Positions 49,855 to 62,410 of a DNA stretch of 64,000 nucleotides are shown in pieces. Location of the stretch: assembly GCF_051020975.1 (NCBI RefSeq), contig NW_027478168.1, positions 5,208,001-5,272,000 on the forward strand, written 5' to 3'. Numbering within the stretch: the stretch's first letter is position 1; every line of letters begins with the position of its first letter. Under the pieces are notes generated by a model. That model was given only the letters and a program-made list of their open reading frames with translations, was not told where the DNA came from and ran no database searches. This stretch comes from Osmia lignaria lignaria. Lineage: Eukaryota; Arthropoda; Insecta; Hymenoptera; Megachilidae. Made by a program: the position numbers and the translations under genes.

Positions 49855-52060
49855 TTGCAGATATATCTCAAGGGAAGGGGCCTGACGGACATATTTCGAG
49901 ATATTTCTTCTTCTTGTTGTTCTTCTTCTGCACAGCTAAGCTGGAAGTGGCATTTGCGGCTCGCACTAGTGCACAGTTATCTCAAAGAAAGGGGCCACGG
50001 TGTTTTTGTATCTCTATTATGTTGGTGCGTCTTCGGAACTTTTAAATATCTCGATATATCTCGAAAACTACGCTTCTGATCAAAAAATATCATAGAACAT
50101 AAATTGTAGGAAACATAATTCTCTACAAAAAACGTCTCTTAACATTTTGCCATAGCTCGCTTCGTTTCCGAGATATTTGCAGATTTATCTCAAGGGAAGG
50201 GGCCTGACGGACATATTTCGAGATATTTCTTCTTCTTGTTGTTCTTCTTCTGCACAGCTAAGCTGGAAGTGGCATTTGCAGCTCGCACTAGTGCAGAGTT
50301 ATCTCATCGAAATGGGCCACGGTGTTTCTGTATCTCTATTATGTTGGTGCGGCTTCGGAACTTTTAAATATCTCGATATATCTCGAAAACTACGCTTCTG
50401 ATCAAAAAATATCATAGAACATAAATTGTAGGAAACATAATTCTCTACAAAAAAGGTCTCTTAACGTTTTGCCATAGCTCGCTTCGTTTCCGAGATATTT
50501 GCAGATTTATCTCAAGGGAAGGGGCCTGACGGACATATTTCGAGATATTTCTTCTTCTTGTTGTTCTTCTTCTGCACAGCTAAGCTGGAAGTGGCATTTG
50601 CAGCTCGCACTAGTGCAGAGTTATCTCAAAGAAAGGGGCCACGGTGTTTCTGTATCTCTATTATGTTGGTGCGGCTTCGGAACTTTTAAATATCTCGATA
50701 TATCTCGAAAACTACGCTTCTGATCAAAAAATATCATCGAACATAAATTGTAGGAAACATAATTCTCTACAAAAAAGGTCTCTTAACATTTTGCCATAGC
50801 TCGCTTCGTTTCCGAGATATTTGCAGATTTATCTCAAGGGAAGGGGCCTGTCGGACATATTTCGAGATATTTCTTCTTCTTGTTGCTCTTCTTCTGCACA
50901 GCTAAGCTGGAAGTGGCATTTGCGGCTCGCACTAGTGCAGAGTTATCTCAAAGAAAGGGGCCACGGTGTTTCTGTATCTCTATTATGTTGGTGCGGCTTC
51001 GGAGCTTTTAAATATCTCGATATATCTCGAAAACTACGCTTCTGATCAAAAAATATCATAGAACATAAATTGTAGGAAACATAATTCTCTACAAAAAAGG
51101 TCTCTTAACATTTTGCGATAGCTCGCTTCGTTTCCGAGATATTTGCAGATTTATCTCAAGGGAAGGGGCCTGACGGACATATTTCGAGATATTTCTTCTT
51201 CTTGTTGTTCTTCTTCTGCACAGCTAAGCTGGAAGTGGCATTTGCGGCTCGCACTAGTGCAGAGTTATCTCAAAGAAAGGGGCCACGGTGTTTCTGTATC
51301 CCTATTATGTTGGTGCGGCTTCGGAACTTTTAAATATCTTGATATATCTCGAGAACTACGCATCTGATCAAAAAATATCATAGAACACAAAAAGTAGGAA
51401 ACTTAATTCTCTACAAAAAAGGTCTCTTAACATTTTGCCATAGCTCGCTTCGTTTCCGAGATATTTGCAGATTTATCTCAAGGGAAGGGGCCTGACGGAC
51501 ATATTTCGAGATATTTCTTCTTCTTGTTGTTCTTCTTCTGCACAGCTAAGCTGGAAGTGGCATTTGCGGCTCGCACTAGTGCAGAGTTATCTCAAAGAAA
51601 GGGGCCACGGTGTTTCTGTATCTCTATTATGTTGGTGCGGCTTCGGAACTTTTAAATATCTCGATATATCTCGAAAACTACGCTTCTGATCAAAAAATAT
51701 CATAGAACATAAATTGTAGGAAACATAATTCTCTACAAAAAAGGTCTCTTAACATTTTACCATAGCTCGCTTCGTTTCCGAGATATTTGCAGATATATCT
51801 CAAGGGAAGGGGCCTGACGGACATATTTCGAGATATTTCTTCTTCTTGTTGTTCTTCTTCTGCACAGCTAAGCTGGAAGTGGCATTTGCGGCTCGCACTG
51901 GTGCACAGTTATCTCAAAGAAAGGGGCCACGGTGTTTCTGTATCTCTATTATGTTGGTGCGTCTTCGGAACTTTTAAATATCTCGATATATCTCGAAAAC
52001 TACGCTTCTGATCAAAAAATATCATAGAACATAAATTGTAGGAAACATAATTCTCTACAA

Positions 52061-52068
52061 AAAAGTCT
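52061..52068 (+). other. 1-bp deletion, giving a 321-bp monomer
   Basis: The usual CTACAAAAAAGGTCTC (or CTACAAAAAACGTCTC) reads CTACAAAAAAGTCTC, so the monomer 51787-52107 is 321 bp. The identical deletion at about 54318 lies at the equivalent place in the duplicated unit, which indicates common descent. Confidence 0.9.
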
Positions 52069-54039
52069 CTTAACATTTTGCCATAGCTCGCTTCGTTTCC
52101 GAGATATTTGCAGATTCATCTCAAGGGAAGGGGTCTGACGGACATATTTCGAGATATTTCTTCTTCTTGTTGTTCTTCTTCTGCACAGCTAAGCTCGAAG
52201 CGGCATTTGCAGCTCGCAATAGTGCAGAGTTATCTCAAAGAAAGAGGCCACGGTGTTTCTGTATCTCTATTATGTTGGTGCGGTTTCGGAACTTTTAAAT
52301 ATCTTGATATATCTCGAGAACTACGCATCTGATCAAAAAATATCATAGAAGATAAAAAGTAGGAAACTTAATTCTCTACAAAAAAGGTCTCTTAACATTT
52401 CGCCATAGCTCGCTTCGTTTCCGAGATATTTGCAGATATATCTCAAGGGAAGGGGCCTGACGGACATATTTCGAGATATTTCTTCTTCTTGTTGTTCTTC
52501 TTCTGCACAGCTAAGCTGGAAGTGGCATTTGCGGCTCGCACTAGTGCACAGTTATCTCAAAGAAAGGGGCCACGGTGTTTTTGTATCTCTATTATGTTGG
52601 TGCGTCTTCGGAACTTTTAAATATCTCGATATATCTCGAAAACTACGCTTCTGATCAAAAAATATCATAGAACATAAATTGTAGGAAACATAATTCTCTA
52701 CAAAAAACGTCTCTTAACATTTTGCCATAGCTCGCTTCGTTTCCGAGATATTTGCAGATTTATCTCAAGGGAAGGGGCCTGACGGACATATTTCGAGATA
52801 TTTCTTCTTCTTGTTGTTCTTCTTCTGCACAGCTAAGCTGGAAGTGGCATTTGCAGCTCGCACTAGTGCAGAGTTATCTCATCGAAATGGGCCACGGTGT
52901 TTCTGTATCTCTATTATGTTGGTGCGGCTTCGGAACTTTTAAATATCTCGATATATCTCGAAAACTACGCTTCTGATCAAAAAATATCATAGAACATAAA
53001 TTGTAGGAAACATAATTCTCTACAAAAAAGGTCTCTTAACGTTTTGCCATAGCTCACTTCGTTTCCGAGATATTTGCAGATTTATCTCAAGGGAAGGGGC
53101 CTGACGGACATATTTCGAGATATTTCTTCTTCTTGTTGTTCTTCTTCTGCACAGCTAAGCTGGAAGTGGCATTTGCAGCTCGCACTAGTGCAGAGTTATC
53201 TCAAAGAAAGGGGCCACGGTGTTTCTGTATCTCTATTATGTTGGTGCGGCTTCGGAACTTTTAAATATCTCGATATATCTCGAAAACTACGCTTCTGATC
53301 AAAAAATATCATCGAACATAAATTGTAGGAAACATAATTCTCTACAAAAAAGGTCTCTTAACATTTTGCCATAGCTCGCTTCGTTTCCGAGATATTTGCA
53401 GATTTATCTCAAGGGAAGGGGCCTGTCGGACATATTTCGAGATATTTCTTCTTCTTGTTGCTCTTCTTCTGCACAGCTAAGCTGGAAGTGGCATTTGCGG
53501 CTCGCACTAGTGCAGAGTTATCTCAAAGAAAGGGGCCACGGTGTTTCTGTATCTCTATTATGTTGGTGCGGCTTCGGAGCTTTTAAATATCTCGATATAT
53601 CTCGAAAACTACGCTTCTGATCAAAAAATATCATAGAACATAAATTGTAGGAAACATAATTCTCTACAAAAAAGGTCTCTTAACATTTTGCGATAGCTCG
53701 CTTCGTTTCCGAGATATTTGCAGATTTATCTCAAGGGAAGGGGCCTGACGGACATATTTCGAGATATTTCTTCTTCTTGTTGTTCTTCTTCTGCACAGCT
53801 AAGCTGGAAGTGGCATTTGCGGCTCGCACTAGTGCAGAGTTATCTCAAAGAAAGGGGCCACGGTGTTTCTGTATCCCTATTATGTTGGTGCGGCTTCGGA
53901 ACTTTTAAATATCTTGATATATCTCGAGAACTACGCATCTGATCAAAAAATATCATAGAACACAAAAAGTAGGAAACTTAATTCTCTACAAAAAAGGTCT
54001 CTTAACATTTTGCCATAGCTCGCTTCGTTTCCGAGATAT

Positions 54040-54360
54040 TTGCAGATTTATCTCAAGGGAAGGGGCCTGACGGACATATTTCGAGATATTTCTTCTTCTT
54101 GTTGTTCTTCTTCTGCACAGCTAAGCTGGAAGTGGCATTTGCGGCTCGCACTGGTGCACAGTTATCTCAAAGAAAGGGGCCACGGTGTTTCTGTATCTCT
54201 ATTATGTTGGTGCGTCTTCGGAACTTTTAAATATCTCGATATATCTCGAAAACTACGCTTCTGATCAAAAAATATCATAGAACATAAATTGTAGGAAACA
54301 TAATTCTCTACAAAAAAGTCTCTTAACATTTTGCCATAGCTCGCTTCGTTTCCGAGATAT
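54040..54360 (+). repeat. Fusion monomer left by a one-monomer deletion
   Basis: Upstream sequence (TAGAACACAAAAAG, ATTTTGCCATAG) and the start TTGCAGATTTATC match 51465. From CACTGGTGCACAG onward, including TGCGTCTTCGG and the 1-bp deletion near 54318, it matches 51787. The exchange lies between about 54048 and 54153. Relative to the first copy, exactly one monomer was removed in register, the expected product of unequal homologous recombination between neighbours. Confidence 0.9.
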
Positions 54361-57300
54361 TTGCAGATTCAGCTCAAAGGAACTGGCCTGACGGACATAT
54401 TTCGAGATATTTCTTCTTCTTGTTGTTCTTCCTCTGCACAGCTAAGTTGGAAGTGGCATTTGCAGCTCGCAATAGTGCAGAGTTATCTCAAAGAAAGGGG
54501 CCACGGTGTTTCTGTATCTCTATTATGTTGGTGCGGCTTCGGAGCTTTTAAATATCTCGATATATCTCGAAAACTACGCTTCTGATCAAAAAATATCATA
54601 GAACGTAAATTGTAGGAAATATTATTCTCTACAAAAAAGGTCTCTTAACGTTTTGCCATAGCTCGCTTCGTTTCCGAGATATTTGCAGATTCATCTCAAG
54701 GGAAGGGGTCTGACGGACATATTTCGAGATATTTCTTCTTCTTGTTGCTCTTCTTCTGCACAGCTAAGCTGGAAGTGGCATTTGCGGCTCGCACTAGTGC
54801 AGAGTTATCTCAAAGAAAGGGGCCACGGTGTTTCTGTATCTCTATTATGTTGGTGCGGCTTCGGAACTTTTAAATATCTCGATATATCTCGAAAACTACG
54901 CTTCTGATCAAAAAATATCATAGAACATAAATTGTCGGAAACATAATTCTCTACAAAAAACGTCTCTTAACATTTTGCCATAGCTCGCTTCGTTTCCGAG
55001 ATATTTGCAGATTTATCTCAAGGAAAGTGGCCTGACGGACATATTTCGAGATATTTCTTCTTCTTGTTGTTCTTCTTCTGCACAGCTAAGCTGGAAGTGG
55101 CATTTGCGGCTCGCACTAGTGCAGAGTTATCTCAAAGAAAGGGGCCACGGTGTTTCTGTATCCCTATTATGTTGGTGCGGCTTCGGAACTTTTAAATATC
55201 TCGATATATCTCGAGAACTACGCTTCTGATCAAAAAATATCATAGAACATAAATTGTAGGAAACATAATTCTCTACAAAAAACGTCTCTTAACATTTTGC
55301 CATAGCTCGCTTCGTTTCCGAGATATTTGCAGATTCAGCTCAAAGGAACTGGCCTGACGAACATATTTCGAGATATTTCTTCTTCTTGTTGTTCTTCTTC
55401 TGCACAGCTAAGCTGGAAGTGGCATTTACAGCTCGCAATAGTGCAGAGCTATCTCAAAGAAAGGGGCCACGGTGTTTCTGTATCTCTATTATGTTGGTGC
55501 GGCTTCGGAACTTTTAAATATTTTGATATATCTCGAGAACTACGCATCTGATCAAAAAATATCATAGAACATAAAAAGTAGGAAACCTAATTCTCTACAA
55601 AAAAGGTCTCTTAACATTTTGCCATAGCTCGCTTCGTTTCCGAGATATTTGCAGATTTATCTCAAGGGTAGGGGCCTGACGGACATATTTCGAGATATTT
55701 CTTATTCTTGTTGTTCTTCTTCTGCACAGCTAAGCTGGAAGTGGCATTTGCAGCTCGCACTAGTGCAGAGTTATCTCAAAGAAAGGGGCCACGGTGTTTC
55801 TGTATCCCTATTATGTTGGTGCGGCTTCGGAACTTTTAAATATCTCGATATATCTCGAAAACTACGCTTCTGATCAAAAAATATCATAGAACATAAATTG
55901 TAGGAAACATAATTCTCTACAAAAAACGTCTCTTAACATTTTGCCATAGCTCGCTTCGTTTCCGAGATATTTGCAGATTCAGCTCAAAGGAACTGGCCTG
56001 ACGGACATATTTCGAGATATTTCTTCTTCTTGTTGTTCTTCCTCTGCACAGCTAAGCTGGAAGTGGCATTTGCAGCTCGCAATAGTGCAGAGTTATCTCA
56101 AAGAAAGGGGCCACGGTGTTTCTGTATCTCTATTATGTTGGTGCGGCTTCGGAACTTTTAAATATCTTGATATATCTCGAGAACTACGCATCTGATCAAA
56201 AAATATCATAGAACATAAAAAGTAGGAAACTTAATTCTCTACAAAAAAGGTCTCTTAACATTTTGCCATAGCTCGCTTCGTCTCCGAGATATTTGCAGAT
56301 TTATCTCAAGGGAAGGGGCCTGACGGACATATTTCGAGATATTTCTTCTTCTTGTTGTTCTTCTTCTGCACAGCTAAGCTGGAAGTGGCATTTACAGCTC
56401 GCAATAGTGCAGAGTTATCTCAAAGAAAGGGGCCACGGTGTTTCTGTATCTCTATTATGTTGGTGCGGCTTCGGAACTTTTAAATATCTTGATATATCTC
56501 GAGAACTACGCATCTGATCAAAAAATATCATACTACATAAAAAGTAGGAAACTTAATTCTCTACAAGAAAGGTCTCTAAACATTTTGCCATAGCTCGCTT
56601 CGTTTCCGAGATATTTGCAGATTTATCTCAAGGGAAGGGGCCTGACGGACATATTTCGAGATATTTCTTCTTCTTGTTGTTCTTCTTCTGCACAGCTAAG
56701 CTGGAAGTGGCATTTGCAGCTCGCAATAGTGCAGAGTTATCTCAAAGAGAGGGGCCACGGTGTTTCTGTATCTCTATTATGTTGGTGCGGCTTCGGAACT
56801 TTTAAGTATCTTGATCTATCTCGAGAACTACGCATCTGACCAAAAAATATGATAGAAGATAAAAAGTAGGAAACTTAATTCTCTACAAAAGAGGTCTCTT
56901 AACATTTCGCCATAGCTCGCTTCGTTTCCGAGATATTTGCAGATTTATCTCAAGGGAAGGGGCCTGTCGGACATATTTCGAGATATTTCTTCTTCTTGTT
57001 GCTCTTCTTCTGCACAGCTAAGCTGGAAGTGGCATTTGCGGCTCGCACTAGTGCAGAGTTATCTCAGAGAAAGGGGCCACGGTGTTTCTGTATCCCTATT
57101 ATGTTGGTGCGGCTTCGGAACTTTTAAATATCTCGATATATCTCGAAAACTACGCTTCTGATCAAAAAATATCATAGAACACAAATTGTAGGAAACATAA
57201 TTCTCTACAAAAAACGTCTCTTAACATTTTGCCATAGCTCGCTTCGTTTCCGAGATATTTGCAGATATATCTCAAGGGAAGGGGCCTGACGGACATATTT

Positions 57301-59512
57301 CGAGATATTTCTTCTTCTTGTTGTTCTTCTTCTGCACAGCTAAGCTGGAAGTGGCATTTGCGGCTCGCACTGGTGCACAGTTATCTCAAAGAAAGGGGCC
57401 ACGGTGTTTCTGTATCTCTATTATGTTGGTGCGTCTTCGGAACTTTTAAATATCTCGATATATCTCGAAAACTACGCTTCTGATCAAAAAATATCATAGA
57501 ACATAAATTATAGGAAACATAATTCTCTACAAAAAACGTCTCTCAACATTTTGCCATAGCTCGCTTCGTTTCCGAGATATTTGCAGATTCAGCTCAAAGG
57601 AACTGGCCTGACGGACATATTTCGAGATATTTCTTCTTCTTGTTGTTCTTCCTCTGCACAGCTAAGCTGGAAGTGGCATTTGCAGCTTGCAATAGTGCAG
57701 AGTTATCTCAAAGAAAGGGGCCACGGTGTTTCTGTATCTCTATTATGTTGGTGCGGCTTCGGAACTTTTAAATATCTTGATATATCTCGAGAACTACGCA
57801 TCTGATCAAAAAATATCATACTACATAAAAAGTAGGAAACTTAATTCTCTACAAGAAAGGTCTCTAAACATTTTGCCATAGCTCGCTTCGTTTCCGAGAT
57901 ATTTGCAGATTTATCTCAAGGGAAGGGGCCTGACGGACATATTTCGAGATATTTCTTCTTCTTGTTGTTCTTCTTCTGCACAGCTAAGCTGGAAGTGGCA
58001 TTTGCAGCTCGCAATAGTGCAGAGTTATCTCAAAGAGAGGGGCCACGGTGTTTCTGTATCTCTATTATGTTGGTGCGGCTTCGGAACTTTTAAGTATCTT
58101 GATCTATCTCGAGAACTACGCATCTGACCAAAAAATATCATAGAAGATAAAAAGTAGGAAACTTAATTCTCTACAAAAAAGGTCTCTTAACATTTCGCCA
58201 TAGCTCGCTTCGTTTCCGAGATATTTGCAGATTTATCTCAAGGGAAGGGGCCTGTCGGACATATTTCGAGATATTTCTTCTTCTTGTTGCTCTTCTTCTG
58301 CACAGCTAAGCTGGAAGTGGCATTTGCGGCTCGCACTAGTGCAGAGTTATCTCAAAGAAAGGGGCCACGGTGTTTCTGTATCTCTATTATGTTGGTGCGG
58401 CTTCGGAACTTTTAAATATCTCGATATATCTCGAAAACTACGCTTCTGATCAAAAAATATCATAGAACATAAATTGTAGGAAACATAATTCTCTACAAAA
58501 AACGTCTCTTAACATTTTGCCATAGCTCGCTTCGTTTCCGAGATATTTGCAGATTCAGCTCAAAGGAACTGGCCTGACGGACATATTTCGAGATATTTCT
58601 TCTTCTTGTTGTTCTTCCTCTGCACAGCTAAGCTCGAAGTGGCATTTGCAGCTCGCAATAGTGCAGAGTTATCTCAAAGAAAGGGGCCACGGTGTTTCTG
58701 TATCTCTATTATGTTGGTGCGGCTTCGGAACTTTTAAATATTTTGATATATCTCGAGAACTACGCATCTGATCAAAAAATATCATAGAACATAAAAAGTA
58801 GGAAACCTAATTCTCTACAAAAAAGGTCTCTTAACATTTTGCCATAGCTCGCTTCGTTTCCGAGATATTTGCAGATTTATCTCAAGGGTAGGGGCCTGAC
58901 GGACATATTTCGAGATATTTCTTATTCTTGTTGTTCTTCTTCTGCACAGCTAAGCTGGAAGTGGCATTTGCGGGTCGCACTAGTGCAGAGTTATCTCAAA
59001 GAAAGGGGCCACGGTGTTTCTGTATCCCTATTATGTTGGTGCGGCTTCGGAACTTTTAAATATCTTGATATATCTCGAGAACTACGCATCTGATCAAAAA
59101 ATATCATAGAACATAAAAAGTAGGAAACCTAATTCTCTACAAAAAAGGTCTCTTAACATTTTGCCATAGCTCGCTTCGTTTCCGAGATATTTGCAGATTC
59201 AGCTCAAAGGAACTGGCCTGACGGACATATTTCGAGATATTTCTTCTTCTTGTTGTTCTTCCTCTGCACAGCTAAGCTGGAAGTGGCATTTGCAGCTCGC
59301 AATAGTGCAGAGTTATCTCAAAGAAAGGGGCCACGGTGTTTCTGTATCTCTATTATGTTGGTGCGGCTTCGGAACTTTTAAATATCTTGATATATCTCGA
59401 GAACTACGCATCTGATCAAAAAATATCATAGAACATAAAAAGTAGGAAACTCAATTCTCTACAAAAAAGGTCTCTTAACATTTTGCCATAGCTCGCTTCG
59501 TTTCCGAGATAT

Positions 59513-59834
59513 TTGCAGATTTATCTCAAGGGAAGGGGCCTGACGGACATATTTCGAGATATTTCTTCTTCTTGTTGTTCTTCTTCTGCACAGCTAAACT
59601 GGAAGTGGCATTTGCAGCTCGCAATAGTGCAGAGTTATCTCAAAGAAAGGGGCCACGGTGTTTCTGTATCTCTATTATGTTGGTGCGGCTTCGGAACTTT
59701 TAAATATCTTGATATATCTCGAGAACTACGCATCTGATCAAAAAATATCATAGATCATAAAAAGTAGGAAACTTAATTCTCTACAAAAAAGGTCTCTTAA
59801 CATTTTGCCATAGCTCGCTTCGTCTCCGAGATAT
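59513..59834 (+). repeat. Representative monomer showing internal structure
   Basis: This copy illustrates the monomer. A TTC-rich, almost pure pyrimidine tract lies at 59562-59587. ATCTCAAGGGAAGGGG at 59523 is echoed 114 bp later by ATCTCAAAGAAAGGGG at 59637, and each is followed by GGCC or CC and then ACGG, so the monomer contains an old internal duplication. CGAGATAT at 59505 and 59555 is matched by its reverse complement ATATCTCG at 59714. Three A-runs lie in the last third (after GATC, in the ATAAAAAG motif and in CTACAAAAAAGG). The half between about 59738 and 59834 is stop-rich in all forward frames. Confidence 0.85.
59555..59721. repeat. Dyad-symmetric motif CGAGATAT / ATATCTCG within the monomer
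   Basis: CGAGATAT at 59555-59562 and its complement ATATCTCG at 59714-59721 are separated by about 150 bp. A second direct copy lies at 59505-59512. In B-type monomers (CTCGAAAAC tail) the match lengthens to 11 bases (TTTCGAGATAT with ATATCTCGAAA), and a further ATATCTCG sits 10 bp upstream. The motif recurs three or four times per 322 bp throughout the array. Whether a protein binds it, or whether it pairs in transcripts, is unknown. Confidence 0.7.
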
Positions 59835-62088
59835 TTGCAGATTTATCTCAAGGGAAGGGGCCTGACGGACATATTTCGAGATATTTCTTCTTCTTGTTGT
59901 TCTTCTTCTGCACAGCTAAGCTGGAAGTGGCATTTACAGCTCGCAATAGTGCAGAGTTATCTCAAAGAAAGGGGCCACGGTGTTTCTGTATCTCTATTAT
60001 GTTGGTGCGGCTTCGGAACTTTTAAATATCTTGATATATCTCGAGAACTACGCCTCTGATCGAAAAATATGATAGAACATAAAAAGTAGGAAACTTAATT
60101 CTCTACAAAAAAGGTCTCTTAACATTTTGCCATAGCTCGCTTCGTTTCCGAGATATTTGCAGATATATCTCAAGGGAAGGGGCCTGACGGACATATTTCG
60201 AGATATTTCTTCTTCTTGTTGTTCTTCCTCTGCACAGCTAAGCTGGAAGTGGCATTTGCAGCTCGCAATAGTGCAGAGTTATCTCAAAGAAAGGGGCCAC
60301 GGTGTTTCTGTATCTCTATTATGTTGGTGCGGCTTCGGAACTTTTAAATATCTCGATATATCTCGAAAACTACGCTTCTGATCAAAAAATATCATAGAAC
60401 ATAAATTGTAGAAAACATAATTCTCTACAAAAAACGTCTCTTAACATTTTGCCATAGCTCGCTTCGTTTCCGAGATATTTGCAGATTCAGCTCAAAGGAA
60501 CTGGCCTGACGGACATATTTCGAGATATTTCTTCTTCTTGTTGTTCTTCCTCTGCACAGCTAAGCTGGAAGTGGCATTTGCAGCTCGCAATAGTGCAGAG
60601 TTATCTCAAAGAAAGGGGCCACGGTGTTTCTGTATCTCTATTATGTTGGTGCGGCTTCGGAACTTTTAAATATCTTGATATATCTCGAGAACTACGCATC
60701 TGATCAAAAAATATCATAGAACATAAAAAGTAGGAAACTCAATTCTCTACAAAAAAGGTCTCTTAACATTTTGCAATAGCTCGCTTCGTTTCCGAGATAT
60801 TTGCAGATTTATCTCAAGGGAAGGTGCCTGACGGACATATTTGGAGATATTTCTTCTTCTTGTTGTTCTTGTTCTGCACAGCTAAGCTGGAAGTGGCATT
60901 TGGGGCTCGCACTAGTGCAGAGTTATCTCAAAGAAAGGGGCCACGGTGTTTCTGTATCTCTATTATGTTGGTGCGGCTTCGGAACTTTTAAATATCTCGA
61001 TATATCTCGAAAACTACGCTTCTGATCAAAAAATATCATAGAACATAAATTGTAGGAAACATAATTCTCTACAAAAAACGTATCTTAACATTTTGCCATA
61101 GCTCGCTTCGTTTCCGAGATATTTGCAGATTCAGCTCAAAGGAACTGGCCTGACGGACATATTTCGAGATATTCCTTCTTCTTGTTGTTCTTCCTCTGCA
61201 CAGCTAAGCTGGAAGTGGCATTTGCAGCTCGCAATAGTGCAGAGTTATCTCAAAGAAAGGGGCCACGGTGTTTCTGTATCTCTATTATGTTGGTGCGGCT
61301 TCGGAACTTTTAAATATCTTGGTATATCTCGAGAACTACGCATCTGATCAAAAAATATCATAGAACATAAATTGTAGGAAACATAATTCTCTACAAAAAA
61401 GGTCTCTTAACATTTTGCCATAGCTCGCTTCGTTTCCGAGATATTTGCAGATATATCTCAAGGGAAGGGGCCTGACGGACATATTTCGAGATATTTCTTC
61501 TTCTTGTTGTTCTTCTTCTGCGCAGCTAAGCTGGAAGTGGCATTTGCAGCTCGCAATAGTGCAGAGATATCTCAAAGAAAGGGGCCACGGTGTTTCTGTA
61601 TCTCTATTATGTTGGTGCGGCTTCGGAACTTTTAAATATCTTGATATATCTCGAGAACTACGCTTCTGAACAAAAAATATCATAGAACATAAATTGTAGG
61701 AAACATAATTCTCTACAAAAAAGGTCTCTTAACATTTTGCCATAGCTCGCTTCGTTTCCGAGATATTTGCAGATATATCTCAAGGGAAGGGGCCTGACGG
61801 ACATATTTCGAGATATTTCTTCTTCTTGTTGTTCTTCTTCTGCACAGCTTAACTGGAAGTGGCATTTACAGCTCGCAATAGTGCAGAGTTATCTCAAAGA
61901 AAGGGGCCACGGTGTTTCTGTATCTCTATTATGTTGGTGCGGCTTCGGAACTTTTAAATATCTTGATATATCTCGAGAACTACGCATCTGATCAAAAAAT
62001 ATCATAGAACATAAAAAGTAGGAAACCTAATTCTCTACAAAAAAGGTCTCTTAACATTTTGCCATAGCTCTCTTCGTTTCCGAGATAT

Positions 62089-62410
62089 TTGCAGATTTAT
62101 CTCAAGGGAAGGGGTCTGACGGACATATTTCGAGATATTTCTTCTTCTTGTTGTTCTTCTTCTGCACAGCTAAGCTGAAAGTGGCATTTGCAGCTCGCAA
62201 TAGTGCAGAGTTATCTCAAAGAAAGGGGCCACGGTGTTTCTGTATCTCTATTCTGTTGGTGCGGCTTCGGAACTTTTAAATATCTTGATATATCTCGAGA
62301 ACTACGCATCTGATCAAAAAATATCATAGAACATAAAAAGTAGGAAACTTAATTCTCTACAAAAAAGGTCGCTTAACATTTTGCCATAGCTCGCTTCGTT
62401 TCCGAGATAT
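62089..62410 (+). repeat. Satellite monomer with an in-frame stop
   Basis: AAGCTGAAAGTGG replaces AAGCTGGAAGTGG, which creates TGA in the 74-codon frame. The copy also has private CTATTCTGTTGG and follows GCTCTCTTCG. It is a full 322-bp monomer. Confidence 0.9.

Larger units (their letters stand above)
49855..54360 (+). repeat. Higher-order repeat: 8-monomer unit, second copy shortened
   Basis: Monomers 49855, 50177, 50499, 50821 and 51143 recur at 52430, 52752, 53074, 53396 and 53718. Shared markers are GTGTTTTTGTATC, CTCATCGAAATGGG, TTAACGTTTTGCC, TGTTGCTCTTC with TCGGAGCTTTT, ATTTTGCGATAG, GTATCCCTATT and TAGAACACAAAAAG. The first copy continues with 51465 and 51787; the second has only 54040, a fusion of those two. 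A private GCTCACTTCG precedes 53074. Both copies end with the same 1-bp deletion. Confidence 0.92.
54361..60478 (+). repeat. Nineteen monomers with overlapping 4- and 10-monomer relationships
   Basis: Monomers run from 54361 to 60157. 56615 recurs at 57903 with shared TTTTAAGTATCTTG, GATCTATCTCG and CATCTGACC, and 56937 recurs at 58225 with CCTGTCGGACAT and TGTTGCTC, a 4-monomer period. 55327 and 55649 recur at 58547 and 58869 with AAATATTTTGATAT, CAAGGGTAGGGG and TTTCTTATTCTTG, a 10-monomer offset. The rare CGTCTCCGAG precedes both 56293 and 59835. 54361 is chimeric, joining an ATTCAGCTCAAAGG start to a TCGGAGCTTTT end. Confidence 0.87.

Noticed and set aside
61348..61683. A 111-residue minus-strand frame with ATG, repeated at 63602-63937
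   Set aside because: It results from private substitutions (GCAGAGATATC removes a TAA on the minus strand, among others) in one monomer that was then duplicated. Two copies reflect the 7-monomer duplication, not conservation.
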